This document shows, piece by piece, positions 53,378 to 63,280 of a DNA stretch of 64,000 nt. The notes beneath the pieces are model-generated. The model worked only from the letters and a program-made list of their open reading frames with translations. It was not told where the DNA came from and did no database searches. The translations under genes were made by a program, and so were the position numbers. The DNA lies in assembly GCF_029953635.1 (NCBI RefSeq), contig NZ_CP124543.1:3947455-4011454 (forward strand). Reading direction: 5' to 3'. Source of the DNA: Halotia branconii CENA392 (GTDB taxonomy: Bacteria > Cyanobacteriota > Cyanobacteriia > Cyanobacteriales > Nostocaceae). The stretch's first letter is position 1; each line of letters opens with the position of its first letter.

Positions 53378-53884
53378 ATGAAAAAGATTTTAATTCGATT
53401 GTTTAGTTTGATTGTAATTTTGATTTTGGCTTGGTTATGGATAATCATCAATCCCAAGCCAGCCTTTGCTCAACTAAACACAATTAACTATAGCAATATA
53501 AATCTAGCAAATCGTGACTTTGAAGGCGCTGACCTCGCAGGTGGAACTTTTGTTGCGGCGGAAATGCGGGGTACAAATTTTCAAGGAGCAAATTTAACTA
53601 ACGCAATTCTCACTAAAGGAGTTTTATTAAAAGCCAACTTGGAAAATGCTAACTTAACTGGTGCTTTAGTTGATCGCGTAACTATGGATGGTGCAAATTT
53701 AAAAAATGCCATTTTTACAGAAGCAACTTTGACTCGCAGTCGTTTTTATGATGCTGTGATTACGGGTGCAGATTTTAGTAATGCTTTAATTGACCGCTAT
53801 CAAGTATCATTACTTTGTGAAAGAGCAGATGGAATTAATCCAATTACAGGTGTTTCAACACGAGATAGTTTAGGATGTCGTTAG
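53378..53884 (+). CDS. Pentapeptide-repeat protein with signal peptide
   Basis: 168 residues. The N-terminal 32 residues look like a signal peptide with cleavage after AFA. Then A(D/N)Lxx repeats: [40 protein letters not shown], about 20 repeats. The right-handed quadrilateral helix is expected, probably lumenal or periplasmic. Function of such cyanobacterial proteins is mostly unknown. A bidirectional terminator lies downstream. Confidence 0.88.
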   Translation: MKKILIRLFSLIVILILAWLWIIINPKPAFAQLNTINYSNINLANRDFEGADLAGGTFVAAEMRGTNFQGANLTNAILTKGVLLKANLENANLTGALVDRVTMDGANLKNAIFTEATLTRSRFYDAVITGADFSNALIDRYQVSLLCERADGINPITGVSTRDSLGCR

Positions 53885-53921
53885 TTACGGCTTGTAAAAA
53901 AATCTTCAATCTTGGAAAAAG

Positions 53922-53968
53922 GATAAGGTTTAAAGGAGAATTTAATTCCTTTAAGCCTTATCTTTTTT
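53922..53968. terminator. Bidirectional rho-independent terminator
   Basis: GATAAGGTTTAAAGGA (53922-53937) pairs with TCCTTTAAGCCTTATC (53947-53962), with one mismatch in 16, and is followed by seven T. It lies between two convergent genes (pentapeptide protein and PrxQ), so it can stop both transcripts; on the minus strand an upstream A-run gives the U-tract. Confidence 0.85.
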
Positions 53969-53970
53969 TA

Positions 53971-54528
53971 TTAAGACTTGGAGGATTGCAATTTTTCGAG
54001 TTGTGCCAAAACTTCTGTGCTGTGAACAGATGGGTTGACCTTAACAAAAGTCTCACGCAAGATTCCCTTGGGATCGATGATAAAACTATGACGCATAGAA
54101 ACAAAACCAATCCAAGAACCGTAAGCTTTACTCACTGCGCCATTAGTATCAGCCAAAAGGGTAAATTTTAGCCCTTCGGAATCACAAAAATCGGCATGAG
54201 AGTCAACGTCATCAGCACTAACGCCAATTATTTGAGTGTTTTTTTCAATATATTTGGGTAAATCTTGTTGAAAACGACGAGCTTCAATAGTGCAACCAGA
54301 AGTGAAGTCTTTGGGATAAAAATAAAGCACTACCCATTTACCTTGCAAATCAGATAGGGAAACTTTGCCATTGCCTGTGTTGGTTGGCAAAGTAAAGTCT
54401 GGTGCAGGTTGGTTAATTGCAGGTAGTTTGCCACCCATAGCATCAGCAGAAGGGAGAAAATTTAACCAACTGATGACAGTAAAACAGGTGATAAATAATA
54501 TACTCAAAAAATTGCGGCGGGAAATCAT
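53971..54528 (-). CDS. prxQ: Peroxiredoxin Q/BCP with signal peptide
   Basis: 185 residues. An N-terminal signal/anchor (RRNFLSILFITCFTVISWLNFLPSADAMG), then the AhpC/TSA fold: PAPDFTLPTNTGNGKVSLSDLQGKWVVLYFYPKDFTSGCTIEARRFQ with the peroxidatic Cys (GCT). The resolving Cys of the typical GCTxEAC pattern is replaced by Arg, so a 1-Cys mechanism or a resolving Cys elsewhere (DFCDSEGLKF) is likely. The enzyme reduces peroxides, here outside the cytoplasm or in the lumen. Confidence 0.9.
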   Translation of the reverse strand: MISRRNFLSILFITCFTVISWLNFLPSADAMGGKLPAINQPAPDFTLPTNTGNGKVSLSDLQGKWVVLYFYPKDFTSGCTIEARRFQQDLPKYIEKNTQIIGVSADDVDSHADFCDSEGLKFTLLADTNGAVSKAYGSWIGFVSMRHSFIIDPKGILRETFVKVNPSVHSTEVLAQLEKLQSSKS

Positions 54529-54734
54529 GGTAAAGATGAAAATTACAACTTTACATAAGTTTACCTATAAGCAGGCTTCTGTCATTATCTCTCATTCAAT
54601 TTTGAACAGGTTGGAGAGACATGATAAATCGCTTGTTTAAAGCAAATCTATTCGTTAACTATTTATTGACACATTTAGTAGAGCGATCGCTTTTTTGAAG
54701 GCAAAATAAAAATAAGCCTCGATTTCCAAGGTCA

Positions 54735-55283
54735 CTAGTTTAATCCCGTTTCGGTACACACAAATTTTAAAGGTTTATCCCAAGGGTCAATGGGTAATTC
54801 AGGTAAATAGGCAAAATCAAAAACAATGCCAATAGTAGATTTATTTTGCCAATCAGCAGCAACTAGTAAGCGATCATAATATCCGCCACCATAGCCAAGG
54901 CGATATCCTTGATAGTCACATGCAACACTAGGGATAAGAATCAAATCCACTTCTTCAGGATTTAAAATTGGAGCTGTGGGATGAGGTTCAACAATTCCGT
55001 AAGTGCCGATTTGCAAAGAATCATTCGATGTCCACAGATGCCAAGAAAGGGAGTTATCAACGCAGCGAGGAAATCCCCAACGATATTTAGTCTGTGCAAA
55101 TAGTAGGCTGATATCTGGTTCTTGGCGAAAACTGAAATAAGCAAGTATAGTTTTGGCTTGGGTAAATAAAGAGGATGTTTGCAGGTGCGCGCAGATGCGA
55201 TCGCTTTTTTCTCTCCATTCTAGAATAGACATTGATTGCCGTCTTGCGAGAAGCGATCGCCGTAGTTGTGTTTTTTCCATCAT
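54735..55283 (-). CDS. 5-formyltetrahydrofolate cyclo-ligase
   Basis: 182 residues. KTQLRRSLLARRQSM (N-terminal), ILAYFSFRQEPDISLLF, LILIPSVACDYQGYRLGYGGGYYDRLL (the catalytic and ATP-binding loop) match 5-FCL. It converts 5-formyl-THF to 5,10-methenyl-THF with ATP. A start one codon later is possible. The gene is followed at the other end by the hairpin at 55299-55337 upstream of its start. Confidence 0.92.
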   Translation of the reverse strand: MMEKTQLRRSLLARRQSMSILEWREKSDRICAHLQTSSLFTQAKTILAYFSFRQEPDISLLFAQTKYRWGFPRCVDNSLSWHLWTSNDSLQIGTYGIVEPHPTAPILNPEEVDLILIPSVACDYQGYRLGYGGGYYDRLLVAADWQNKSTIGIVFDFAYLPELPIDPWDKPLKFVCTETGLN

Positions 55284-55298
55284 TTAAAAATTATTAAC

Positions 55299-55337
55299 CA
55301 CCAAGACACAAAGAAAACACTTCTTTGTGTCTTGGTG
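55299..55337. repeat. Perfect 17-bp palindrome CACCAAGACACAAAGAA
   Basis: CACCAAGACACAAAGAA (55299-55315), an AACAC loop, and TTCTTTGTGTCTTGGTG (55321-55337). A related half-element, ACCACTAAGACACAAAGA, occurs at 16838-16855. It is followed by a GC-rich repeat (CAAGTCGGGGAACCGCAAGG). A terminator for fcl on the minus strand is possible but lacks a U-run. Confidence 0.75.
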
Positions 55338-55449
55338 CGGGCAGTCCGTTCAAGTCGGCGGCACTTCCTACAAGTCGGGGAACCGCAAGGGCGGAGTGCC
55401 TTGGAAACCCGCCCATACGGCTGCCCTCGTCTTTGTGGTTATATTTTGC

Positions 55450-56400
55450 CTAAACAGAAGCAGCGTTTTTACGCCACCACTCAATGGTATTTTTTAGCCC
55501 TTGCTCAAAGCTTACCCCAGCAGTAAAGTTAAAAGCTTGTTTAGCCCGTTGAGTATCTAAACATCTACGAGGTTGACCATTTGGCTTGTCAGTTTCCCAA
55601 ACAATTTCACCATCAAACTCCATCAGCTCACAAATCAAGGTAATTAAATCACGAATAGAAATTTCCTCACCTGTTCCCAAGTTAACTGGTTCAGAGTCAT
55701 TGTAGGATTGAGTACCCATGACAATCCCCCGCGCTGCATCTTCTGAATATAAAAACTCGCGGGTAGGGCTACCATCACCCCAGACAGGAAGTTGTTTTAC
55801 TCCCTGAATTTGTGCTTCGTGAACTTTGCGAATTAACGCTGGAATTACGTGAGAACTGCTAGTATCAAAATTATCTTCAGGACCGTATAAATTTACTGGC
55901 AACAGATAAATACCATTAAAACCATACTGCTGACGATAAGATTGTAACTGGACTAACAGCGCTTTCTTGGCAATTCCGTAAGGGGCGTTAGTTTCTTCTG
56001 GATAACCATTCCAAAGGTCATCTTCTTTGAAGGGTACTGGGGTAAATTTGGGATAAGCGCAGATTGTACCAACACAAACGAATTTTTCTACTCCAGCTTG
56101 ATGGGCAGCGTGAATTAGCTGGGTTCCCATGATCAAGTTGTCGTAGAATAACTCTGCTGGTTTTTCGCGGTTAAGACCAATACCACCAACATGAGCTGCT
56201 AAGTGGATAATGATGTCTTGCTGGTCAACTGCACGCTGGCAATTTTCCCAAACACGGATATCACAATCACGCGATCGCGGTACTGTAATCTTCGCACTGT
56301 CAGCCCCAGCTTTACACAGTTGATCTATTACCTGACGACCCAGGAAACCTGCTCCACCAGTGACGAGAATCCGTTTATTTGTTAGTTCTAAGGCGGTCAT
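55450..56400 (-). CDS. fcl: GDP-L-fucose synthase
   Basis: 316 residues. [20 protein letters not shown] (NADP-binding), [17 protein letters not shown], the Ser/Tyr/Lys catalytic set in VGTICAYP and [23 protein letters not shown], and [10 protein letters not shown]. It epimerises and reduces GDP-4-keto-6-deoxymannose to GDP-fucose. It follows gmd by 23 bp, so the two are an operon. Confidence 0.96.
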   Translation of the reverse strand: MTALELTNKRILVTGGAGFLGRQVIDQLCKAGADSAKITVPRSRDCDIRVWENCQRAVDQQDIIIHLAAHVGGIGLNREKPAELFYDNLIMGTQLIHAAHQAGVEKFVCVGTICAYPKFTPVPFKEDDLWNGYPEETNAPYGIAKKALLVQLQSYRQQYGFNGIYLLPVNLYGPEDNFDTSSSHVIPALIRKVHEAQIQGVKQLPVWGDGSPTREFLYSEDAARGIVMGTQSYNDSEPVNLGTGEEISIRDLITLICELMEFDGEIVWETDKPNGQPRRCLDTQRAKQAFNFTAGVSFEQGLKNTIEWWRKNAASV

Positions 56401-56423
56401 TTTCTTATCCTCTGTGGTGTAAA

Positions 56424-57509
56424 TCAGAAGTGGAGAGCGCCCAGTTCTTGACGAATAGTAGCAATATCACGAGGCATTGAGGAAGCATTGCCGTTGGGTG
56501 AGGTGTGACCTAATGCTTGTAAGTCTGCCTCTACCATCAAGGCTACAAGCTCTTTAAAGGTTACTGAAGGCTTCCAACCCAACTTCTGTTGCGCCTTGGT
56601 AGGATCGCCGATTAACAAATCTACTTCAGCTGGACGCAGATAACGATCATCGAACTCTACATGATCTTGCCAATTGAGATTCACATAACCAAACGCCAGT
56701 TCTAGAAATTCTCGCACTGAGTGAGTTTCACCAGTAGCAATTACGTAATCGTCTGGCTGGTCTTGCTGCAACATTAGCCACATTGCTTTGACATAATCCT
56801 TGGCATAGCCCCAATCACGCTTAGCATCAAGGTTGCCCATAAAAATTGTTTTCTGCTTCCCAGCAACAATTCTGGCAACTGCCCTGGTAATTTTGCGGGT
56901 TACAAAGGTTTCACCCCGCCTTGGTGATTCGTGGTTAAAAAGAATGCCATTGCAAGCAAACAAGTTGTAAGACTCACGGTAATTGACTGTTTGCCAGTGG
57001 GCGTAAACTTTCGCACAAGCATAAGGGCTACGGGGATAGAAAGGCGTGGTTTCGCTTTGCGGTACTGCTTGCACTAAACCATACATTTCTGAAGAACCTG
57101 CTTGGTAGAAACGTACCTCGATACCAGTACGTCTTTGGTAGTCTCGGATTGCTTCTAGCAATCGTAGGGTTCCCATTCCTACTGCATCAACAGTATATTC
57201 TGGTGAATCAAAGCTGACTCTAACATGGGATTGAGCGCCCAAGTTGTAAATTTCTGTGGGCTGGACTTCTTCTAAAATACGTCGCAGCGTTGTACCATCT
57301 GTCAAGTCCCCGTAGTGAAGCAACAATCGCACTCCCTCTTTATGAGGGTCTTCGTAAATGTGATCGATGCGGTCTGTGTTGAAAGTAGAAGTCCGGCGAA
57401 TAATGCCATGAACTTCATAACCTTGCTCTAGCAAAAATTCACTCAGGTATGAACCATCTTGACCAGTAATACCAGTAATCAACGCTCGCTTGTTTTGGGT
57501 CATGCTCAA
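56424..57509 (-). CDS. gmd: GDP-mannose 4,6-dehydratase
   Basis: 361 residues. [32 protein letters not shown] (NADP-binding), [30 protein letters not shown] and the catalytic [22 protein letters not shown]. It converts GDP-mannose to GDP-4-keto-6-deoxymannose, the substrate of the adjacent Fcl, and depends on ManC at 50614-51678 for GDP-mannose. The product is expected to enter surface polysaccharide. Confidence 0.97.
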   Translation of the reverse strand: MSMTQNKRALITGITGQDGSYLSEFLLEQGYEVHGIIRRTSTFNTDRIDHIYEDPHKEGVRLLLHYGDLTDGTTLRRILEEVQPTEIYNLGAQSHVRVSFDSPEYTVDAVGMGTLRLLEAIRDYQRRTGIEVRFYQAGSSEMYGLVQAVPQSETTPFYPRSPYACAKVYAHWQTVNYRESYNLFACNGILFNHESPRRGETFVTRKITRAVARIVAGKQKTIFMGNLDAKRDWGYAKDYVKAMWLMLQQDQPDDYVIATGETHSVREFLELAFGYVNLNWQDHVEFDDRYLRPAEVDLLIGDPTKAQQKLGWKPSVTFKELVALMVEADLQALGHTSPNGNASSMPRDIATIRQELGALHF

Positions 57510-58104
57510 TTATCCCTTGTTATCTTTGATAAAATAGTCGCAGTGCAATTGATACAACCTAGCAGCTAATCGCTAAATTGCCTAATGGGAAACCTACGGG
57601 TTTTAATTAATTGATACAGAAGCTTTACGTAAATAAATATACCAAATCATCAATTAATTTAACAAATTAGCCCTAATCTGCTCAACATTAGATTATTGAG
57701 GCATTTGGTGTAAATTTTTTAATCTTTGTCAAAACTTTATCTAGAACGAGTTTTTGTTAAGACTGAACCAACTCAAAATTTTGAATGAACTGAAATCTAA
57801 TACCAATTTGAAAAAAGAATGCGACAGATCTGGTAGGTTGGGTCAAGAATAGCGCCGCCTAACAAAGCAACGTAAATGTTGGGTTTTTTTATATTCAATA
57901 TATTCAATGCCCAGTAGTAAATAGTGTGGATGTTCTGGGACTGCACTCAACTACTTACTGAAAAATTTCTCTTCAGTGCAGTCAGACACAATTAACTGCC
58001 CATGCGATAACAAGTCGAAAGTTCTCGCAAAAAGGTCTTTTGACTTTTGCGTAAGCAGCACTAGGGGCATAAACTGCCCCACATCATAAAAGTTGAGTTG
58101 TGGT
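57510..58104. other. Gene-free spacer between gmd and a sugar transferase
   Basis: About 595 bp, AT-rich in the first half. A GGTAGGTTGGGTCAAG and AATGTTGGGTTTTTTT pair of segments (57832-57888) is a common cyanobacterial repeat with a T-run, which could terminate plus-strand transcription. Nothing else is supported. Confidence 0.5.
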
Positions 58105-58890
58105 TTAGTACGCTCCGTTATTTTTAGGGATAATAACTACATCAATCGTTTTTAACATGATCCATAAATCGAGCCAAAAATTCCTAAACTTGACGTAATG
58201 CAAGTCTATTTGGACTCTTCGGGGGTAAGGAATGTCATTACGTCCCGAAACTTGCCACAATCCAGTGATTCCTGGTCGAATTGTTAAAATCTGCTCGATG
58301 TGACAACCATATTTTGGTAATTCTTCTGCTACTAGAGGGCGTGGCCCAACAACACTCATGTCCCCTTTTAAAACGTTCCAGAACTGGGGAAATTCGTCCA
58401 AGCTAGTAATTCGTAAAAATCGACCAATTTTTGTAATACGGGGGTCTTGTTTGAGCTTAAAACTGCTCTCAAATTCTTGTCGCAACTGGGGCGATGTTTC
58501 CATCATTTGTACTAGAACCTCATCCGCATTGCTCACCATTGTTCGGAATTTAATACAATTAAATAGCCTGTAGTTTTTACCCACCCGTTTTTGGACATAA
58601 AAAATCGGGCCTTTTGAACTCAAAGCAATTAGCAAGGCCAAGATTAAGTAGACGGGGAAGAACAAAATTAATACGAACAGCGAAAACGTTATATCGAATA
58701 GTCGCTTAGCAAACTCTCCGTTTAAGCCCTGAAAAGACAAACCTTTGGGTTTGACTCTGGGCATTTTTGTTTTTTGACCACGCTTTAAGAAAGTACGCGT
58801 AGACGTTCTAGCGTCTTGCCGTAGGCCTCGCTTGCCGGAGAGGAGTGAGCTCTGGGCAGTCATCATACTCCTTAATAATCCACACCACAC
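58105..58890 (-). CDS. Initiating sugar-phosphate transferase (Bac_transf family)
   Basis: 261 residues. A poorly conserved basic N-terminus (about 1-55), then one membrane segment (RLFDITFSLFVLILFFPVYLILALLIALSSKGPIFYVQKRVGKNYRLFNCIKFRTM), then the catalytic region EFPQFWNVLKGDMSVVGPRPLVAEEL and RPGITGLWQVSGRNDI. It transfers a hexose-1-phosphate to undecaprenyl phosphate, the first step of exopolysaccharide repeat-unit assembly. The long form of this family has more helices; this is the short WbaP-C-like form. An internal start is possible. Confidence 0.92.
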   Translation of the reverse strand: MWCGLLRSMMTAQSSLLSGKRGLRQDARTSTRTFLKRGQKTKMPRVKPKGLSFQGLNGEFAKRLFDITFSLFVLILFFPVYLILALLIALSSKGPIFYVQKRVGKNYRLFNCIKFRTMVSNADEVLVQMMETSPQLRQEFESSFKLKQDPRITKIGRFLRITSLDEFPQFWNVLKGDMSVVGPRPLVAEELPKYGCHIEQILTIRPGITGLWQVSGRNDIPYPRRVQIDLHYVKFRNFWLDLWIMLKTIDVVIIPKNNGAY

Positions 58891-58966
58891 ATAGTCCCAA
58901 TCTTAAAGCCAAAAGTAGGTGCTTCTGGAGGGAAATTGCCAAAAGCCTACAAAACAATTACAAAAA

Positions 58967-60190
58967 TCAAGACCTTTCTAGATGTGATGGTCTTTTTTCT
59001 TGGCAATTGTTTATAAAGTCCAGATAGCGCTGTGCAAAGATTTGCGGCGAAAACTGGGCAGCGTGCGATCGCAAATACTCAGGATTAATCGAATTTTGAT
59101 ACAATTCAAATTTTTCTACTGCCTCCACTAAAGCTGCTTCTGTTTGAGTCTTAAAAAATATGCCTGTCCCTGTATCTACATTAGAGCGCAGATCTCGCAC
59201 AGTTTCTAAAGCGCCCCCTGCACCATAGGCAATCACCGGAGTACCACAAGCTTGTGCTTCCACTAAGGCAATGCCAAAATCTTCACAAGCTGCATACACA
59301 AATGCCCTGGCTCTGGCCATATATTTTTTTACCACATCATCAGGCTGCCATCCCAGTATTTGGATGTTAGAGTTAGATATCTTACGAATCTTTTTCATTT
59401 CCCCTCCTGTACCAATAATCACCAATGGTCGTTGCAATTGATTGAAAGCTTTGACAATTAGAGATACCTGCTTATAACTCACTAACCGGGAAACTGTCAG
59501 GTAAAAATCCTCCTTTTGAGAAAAAAAAGGAAATGCCTCAACATTCACTGGTGGATAGATGACTGTTGCTTCTCGCCGATAGCAGCGCCAAATGCGACGG
59601 GCTGTATGCTGCGAATTGGCCACAAAGTAATCAACACGGTTCGCACTCAATACATCCCACTGGCGCAGACGATGCAGCAAATACCGAGTTATCCATCCAG
59701 CTACACTATTGCCTAGTTTGCTGTGGCGTAGATAATCAAAGGTTAAATCCCAGGCATAGCGCATGGGGCTGTGACAGTAACAAATATGCAACTGTTCTGG
59801 AGTGGTCAAGACTCCTTTAGCTACAGCGTGGGATGAAGACAAAATGATGTCATATTGTCGCAAATCTAGTTGTTCAATCGCCAGCGGCAATAAAGGTAGA
59901 TATTTTTGGACACCATTACGAGCATTAGGCAAGTGTTGAAGAAATGTTGTGCCAATCTGACGTTGATATAAATAACTTTCACGATTGCTGGATTCAAAGT
60001 CAATCAGGGCGTATAAATCGGCATCAACATGATTCAGAATTTCTTGTACAACTAGTTCTGAACCTCCAGTGGCCTTAGGTGTCAGCCACTCATGAACCAG
60101 AGCGTATTTCAAGGGCACAGCTAACTTTAACGAGGTAGAAAATATGTAAAAAAGTGTGAGGTTAACTGAAAAGTTTCCCTTTGCAATCAA
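58967..60190 (-). CDS. Glycosyltransferase family 4
   Basis: 407 residues from 60190; an in-frame GTG at 60118 (VPLKYALVHEWLTPKATGGSELVVQ) gives 383 residues and fits the family better. GT-B features: WLTPKATGGSELV, ICYCHSPMRYAWDLTFDYLR, and a C-terminal domain with YLTVSRLVSYKQVSLIVKAFNQL, VYAACEDFGIALVEAQACGTPVIAYG (E-x7-E motif). Probably a mannosyl or related transferase of surface polysaccharide. It precedes the sugar transferase by 76 bp. Confidence 0.9.
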   Translation of the reverse strand: MIAKGNFSVNLTLFYIFSTSLKLAVPLKYALVHEWLTPKATGGSELVVQEILNHVDADLYALIDFESSNRESYLYQRQIGTTFLQHLPNARNGVQKYLPLLPLAIEQLDLRQYDIILSSSHAVAKGVLTTPEQLHICYCHSPMRYAWDLTFDYLRHSKLGNSVAGWITRYLLHRLRQWDVLSANRVDYFVANSQHTARRIWRCYRREATVIYPPVNVEAFPFFSQKEDFYLTVSRLVSYKQVSLIVKAFNQLQRPLVIIGTGGEMKKIRKISNSNIQILGWQPDDVVKKYMARARAFVYAACEDFGIALVEAQACGTPVIAYGAGGALETVRDLRSNVDTGTGIFFKTQTEAALVEAVEKFELYQNSINPEYLRSHAAQFSPQIFAQRYLDFINNCQEKRPSHLERS

Positions 60191-60378
60191 CGAACGGGAA
60201 GCGCCCCAGGTTAAACCTAAGACGTTATTCTTTCTCCAGAGGTTCCAGACCTGATAACCTCAGATAGGGAATAGGGCATGGGGCATAGACAGTTATCAGT
60301 TATCAATTATCAGTTATCACTGCCCCCTGCTTCTCTGCTCTCTAGCCCCTAAAAACTAAAAATAAGAATGGGAAATTT

Positions 60379-61317
60379 ATGCGAATTTTAATTATGGGTG
60401 GTACTAGGTTCATTGGTGTTTACCTAACGCAACTGTTGGTGGAAAAAGGACATGAAGTAGTGCTGTTCAATCGTGGTAATCGTCCTATACCTTCTTTACA
60501 GGGGGTAGGACAAATTATAGGCGATCGCACTGACCCCACCCAGCTAAAAGAAAAATTATCTTCAGAAAATTTTGATGCTATTTTCGACAACAATGGCCGA
60601 GAACTGACAGATACTCAACCATTGGCAGAAATTTTTCAAGACCGCTTGCAACACTTTGTTTACATGAGTTCTGCGGGAGTGTATCTCAAATCTGACCAAA
60701 TGCCCCACATCGAAGGGGATGCAGTAGATCCTCAAAGTCGCCATAAGGGTAAGCATGAAACGGAAGCTTACTTGAATGAACAAGGACTGCCATTTACTTC
60801 GATTCGCCCAACGTATATTTACGGGCCGCGTAATTATAATGACTTAGAAAGCTGGTTTTTTGACAGAATTGTGCGCGATCGCCCAATTCCTATTCCTGGG
60901 AATGGATTACATATTACTCAGCTAGGACATGTCAAAGATTTAGCCACAGCCATGACTCAAGTTTTAGGCAATCAGCAGGCGATAAAACAAATTTATAATG
61001 TTTCAGGCGATCGCTATGTCACTTTTAATGGTTTAGCCCGTGCTTGTGCTGTAGCTGCTGGCAAATCACCCGATGCTATCAAAATTGTTAACTACGACCC
61101 GAAAAAATTTGATTTTGGTAAGCGTAAGGCTTTTCCAATGCGGGTGCAGCATTTCTTCGCCTCAGTAAATAAGGCTCAAACACAGTTAAATTGGCAGCCT
61201 GAATATGATTTGATTTCTGGGCTTAACGATGCCTTGGAAAATGATTATTTAGCAACTGGGCAAGATAAAGCTGAGGTAGATTTCTCTATTGATGAAGAGA
61301 TTTTAAAAGCTGTTTAG
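60379..61317 (+). CDS. NAD-dependent epimerase/dehydratase, CSP41-like
   Basis: 312 residues. MRILIMGGTRFIGVYLTQLLVEKGHEVVLFNRGNR (Rossmann GGTRFIG), QHFVYMSSAGVYLKSDQMPHIEGDAVDP and RPTYIYGPRNYNDLESWFFDRI. The sequence is more like plastid CSP41b homologues than sugar epimerases, so its substrate is unresolved and an RNA-binding role is conceivable. The Tyr-x3-Lys catalytic motif is not evident. It has a leader of AGTTATC repeats and CCCCCTGC. Confidence 0.85.
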   Translation: MRILIMGGTRFIGVYLTQLLVEKGHEVVLFNRGNRPIPSLQGVGQIIGDRTDPTQLKEKLSSENFDAIFDNNGRELTDTQPLAEIFQDRLQHFVYMSSAGVYLKSDQMPHIEGDAVDPQSRHKGKHETEAYLNEQGLPFTSIRPTYIYGPRNYNDLESWFFDRIVRDRPIPIPGNGLHITQLGHVKDLATAMTQVLGNQQAIKQIYNVSGDRYVTFNGLARACAVAAGKSPDAIKIVNYDPKKFDFGKRKAFPMRVQHFFASVNKAQTQLNWQPEYDLISGLNDALENDYLATGQDKAEVDFSIDEEILKAV

Positions 61318-61329
61318 AACTGATCTGAA

Positions 61330-62055
61330 TTACGAATTAGTTTGGATCAATTCCCAATTCTCGTAACTTTGCGCTAATCTCTCAGCCCTTTGGCTTTCCC
61401 GTTCTACTGGAGTAGGAACCCAATTTTCCTCTGCATCGTACCAGCGCAACCACAATCGCTCAATTCCTTGGTAAGCACCTTGCCATATTCCTAACCCTAG
61501 TTGCAGACTAGGCATCCATATCCGTGGTGTAATCAGATTCAACCCACTGTAGCGGTCTGCAACTAGCTGGAAAGCTTGTAATTTATCAGTGTAGCGATTA
61601 AATACAATGTAATATGGAACTCGCAAAATTCGTTCATAAACTTCCCATTTTGTTAGGGGTTGGTTAACTTCCTGTAGAGTTTGCCCCAAGTCTTCTTTTT
61701 CTGTCCCAGGAGACAGCAACTCTACCATAACGAAGGGAGCAACGCCTTCTTGCCAAATCACATAACTCAGACGCAAATCTCGTTGTTCATAAAGGCGAGA
61801 TACTCCCACAGCCGCAAACCAGTCTGGGCGTTTGTACCATAGTGGATGATGAGGATCATAGTAGAGGTTTAAGTCACTGGCAACAAATACCTGCTCTGGT
61901 TGATAGTCGGGTGGAGAAAACGTATCGCGCAAGAGTTGGGGTTGGAAAGCGTGAAATTCGTCAGGCAAGCCAGGTTCCTCAGGGTTCTCGCTGGGAAGAT
62001 CATACATTGTAGGTAAGGCTTCTTTCGCAGGGCGGGGAGGGTCTGTTTGATACAT
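61330..62055 (-). CDS. Uma2-family (DUF820) endonuclease-like protein
   Basis: 241 residues. The PD-(D/E)XK Uma2 core is visible: VFVASDLNLYYDPHHPLWYKRPDWFAAVGV, APFVMVELLSPGTEKEDLG (V-E-L-L-S-P-x-T), WEVYERILRVPYYIVFNRYTD and LQAFQLVADRYSGL. These genes are highly multiplied in cyanobacteria, and function is not established. The N-terminal Pro-rich stretch is an extension. Convergent with the epimerase gene. Confidence 0.9.
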   Translation of the reverse strand: MYQTDPPRPAKEALPTMYDLPSENPEEPGLPDEFHAFQPQLLRDTFSPPDYQPEQVFVASDLNLYYDPHHPLWYKRPDWFAAVGVSRLYEQRDLRLSYVIWQEGVAPFVMVELLSPGTEKEDLGQTLQEVNQPLTKWEVYERILRVPYYIVFNRYTDKLQAFQLVADRYSGLNLITPRIWMPSLQLGLGIWQGAYQGIERLWLRWYDAEENWVPTPVERESQRAERLAQSYENWELIQTNS

Positions 62056-62200
62056 CAGGGCATTCCTAACGGACTATCTTTAAGTTAGCGGATGAGGGGG
62101 AAGGTTTGGTAAAGATTAAAATTCTTAAGAAAAAATCTTTTCTATTTTCATTTTATTAAAAAGCAATTAACATCGATTACAAATAATATTTTTTAAAACT

Positions 62201-63271
62201 ATGCTCACAGCATTAATTACAGGAGGCGCAGGTTTTATCGGTGCTAACTTTATTCTTTTAGCCAGAAATAACCAATGGTTAAATGTAATTAATTTAGACA
62301 AATTGACTTATGCAAGTAACCTACAAAATTTAGCAGAACTCCAAAATGATAATTATTACCATCTTGTACAAGGAGATATTGGCAATATTGAGTTAGTAAC
62401 TTATTTACTAGAACAATATCAACCAAATGCAATTATTAATTTTGCTGCGGAAAGCCATGTTGATCGTTCTATCTTAAATCCGCAAAAGTTTATCCAGACT
62501 AATGTTTTAGGAACATTTTATTTACTAGAAGCAAGCAGGTTTTACTGGCAAAAACTATCTTCACAACGACAACAGCAATTTCGCTTTTTACATGTCTCAA
62601 CAGATGAAGTTTACGGCTCACTTAACCTAAAAGACCCAGCCTTCCGAGAAGATACACCTTATGCACCTAATAGTCCTTATGCAGCATCTAAAGCAGCATC
62701 TGACCATTTTGTACGAGCCTACTATCACACTTACGGACTGCCCACTTTAACAACAAATTGCTCCAATAATTATGGAATGCGCCAGTTTCCAGAAAAATTA
62801 ATTCCTTTGACTATTCTCAATGCTATAGATGGTAAACCTTTACCTATATATGGAGACGGGCAAAATATCCGAGATTGGCTTTATGTTATTGACCACTGTA
62901 AAGCTATCTATTTGGTTCTACAACAGGGCAAAATGGGTGAAACTTACAATATTGGTGGTCTGAATGAACAAACCAATTTAAGTGTAGTAGAAAAAATCTG
63001 TGCCATCCTAGATGAGTTGGTTCCTAAACCTGATTTTAGTTACTCTTCTTTGATGACTTTTGTTAAAGACCGTCCTGGTCATGACCGAAGATATGCCATT
63101 GATTGTAATAAAATCAAGCGTGATTTAGGTTGGCAACCTCAAGAAAATTTTGACAGTGGTTTATTAAAGACAGTTCAGTGGTATCTCAATAACTTTGATT
63201 GGGTAAATCAGGTACGCTCAGGAGCTTACCAAAACTGGCTAAAACAAAACTATGAAAACAGAAAATCTTAG
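62201..63271 (+). CDS. rfbB: dTDP-glucose 4,6-dehydratase
   Basis: 356 residues. TALITGGAGFIGANFILLARNN (NAD-binding), AAESHVDRSILNPQKF, VSTDEVYGSL, and the catalytic YAASKAASDHFVRAYYHTYGLPTLTTNCSNNYG. It forms dTDP-4-keto-6-deoxyglucose, the common intermediate to rhamnose and other deoxysugars. It precedes rfbA by 9 bp, so the two are probably one operon. RfbC and RfbD are expected beyond the window. Confidence 0.97.
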   Translation: MLTALITGGAGFIGANFILLARNNQWLNVINLDKLTYASNLQNLAELQNDNYYHLVQGDIGNIELVTYLLEQYQPNAIINFAAESHVDRSILNPQKFIQTNVLGTFYLLEASRFYWQKLSSQRQQQFRFLHVSTDEVYGSLNLKDPAFREDTPYAPNSPYAASKAASDHFVRAYYHTYGLPTLTTNCSNNYGMRQFPEKLIPLTILNAIDGKPLPIYGDGQNIRDWLYVIDHCKAIYLVLQQGKMGETYNIGGLNEQTNLSVVEKICAILDELVPKPDFSYSSLMTFVKDRPGHDRRYAIDCNKIKRDLGWQPQENFDSGLLKTVQWYLNNFDWVNQVRSGAYQNWLKQNYENRKS

Positions 63272-63280
63272 CAATGCATT

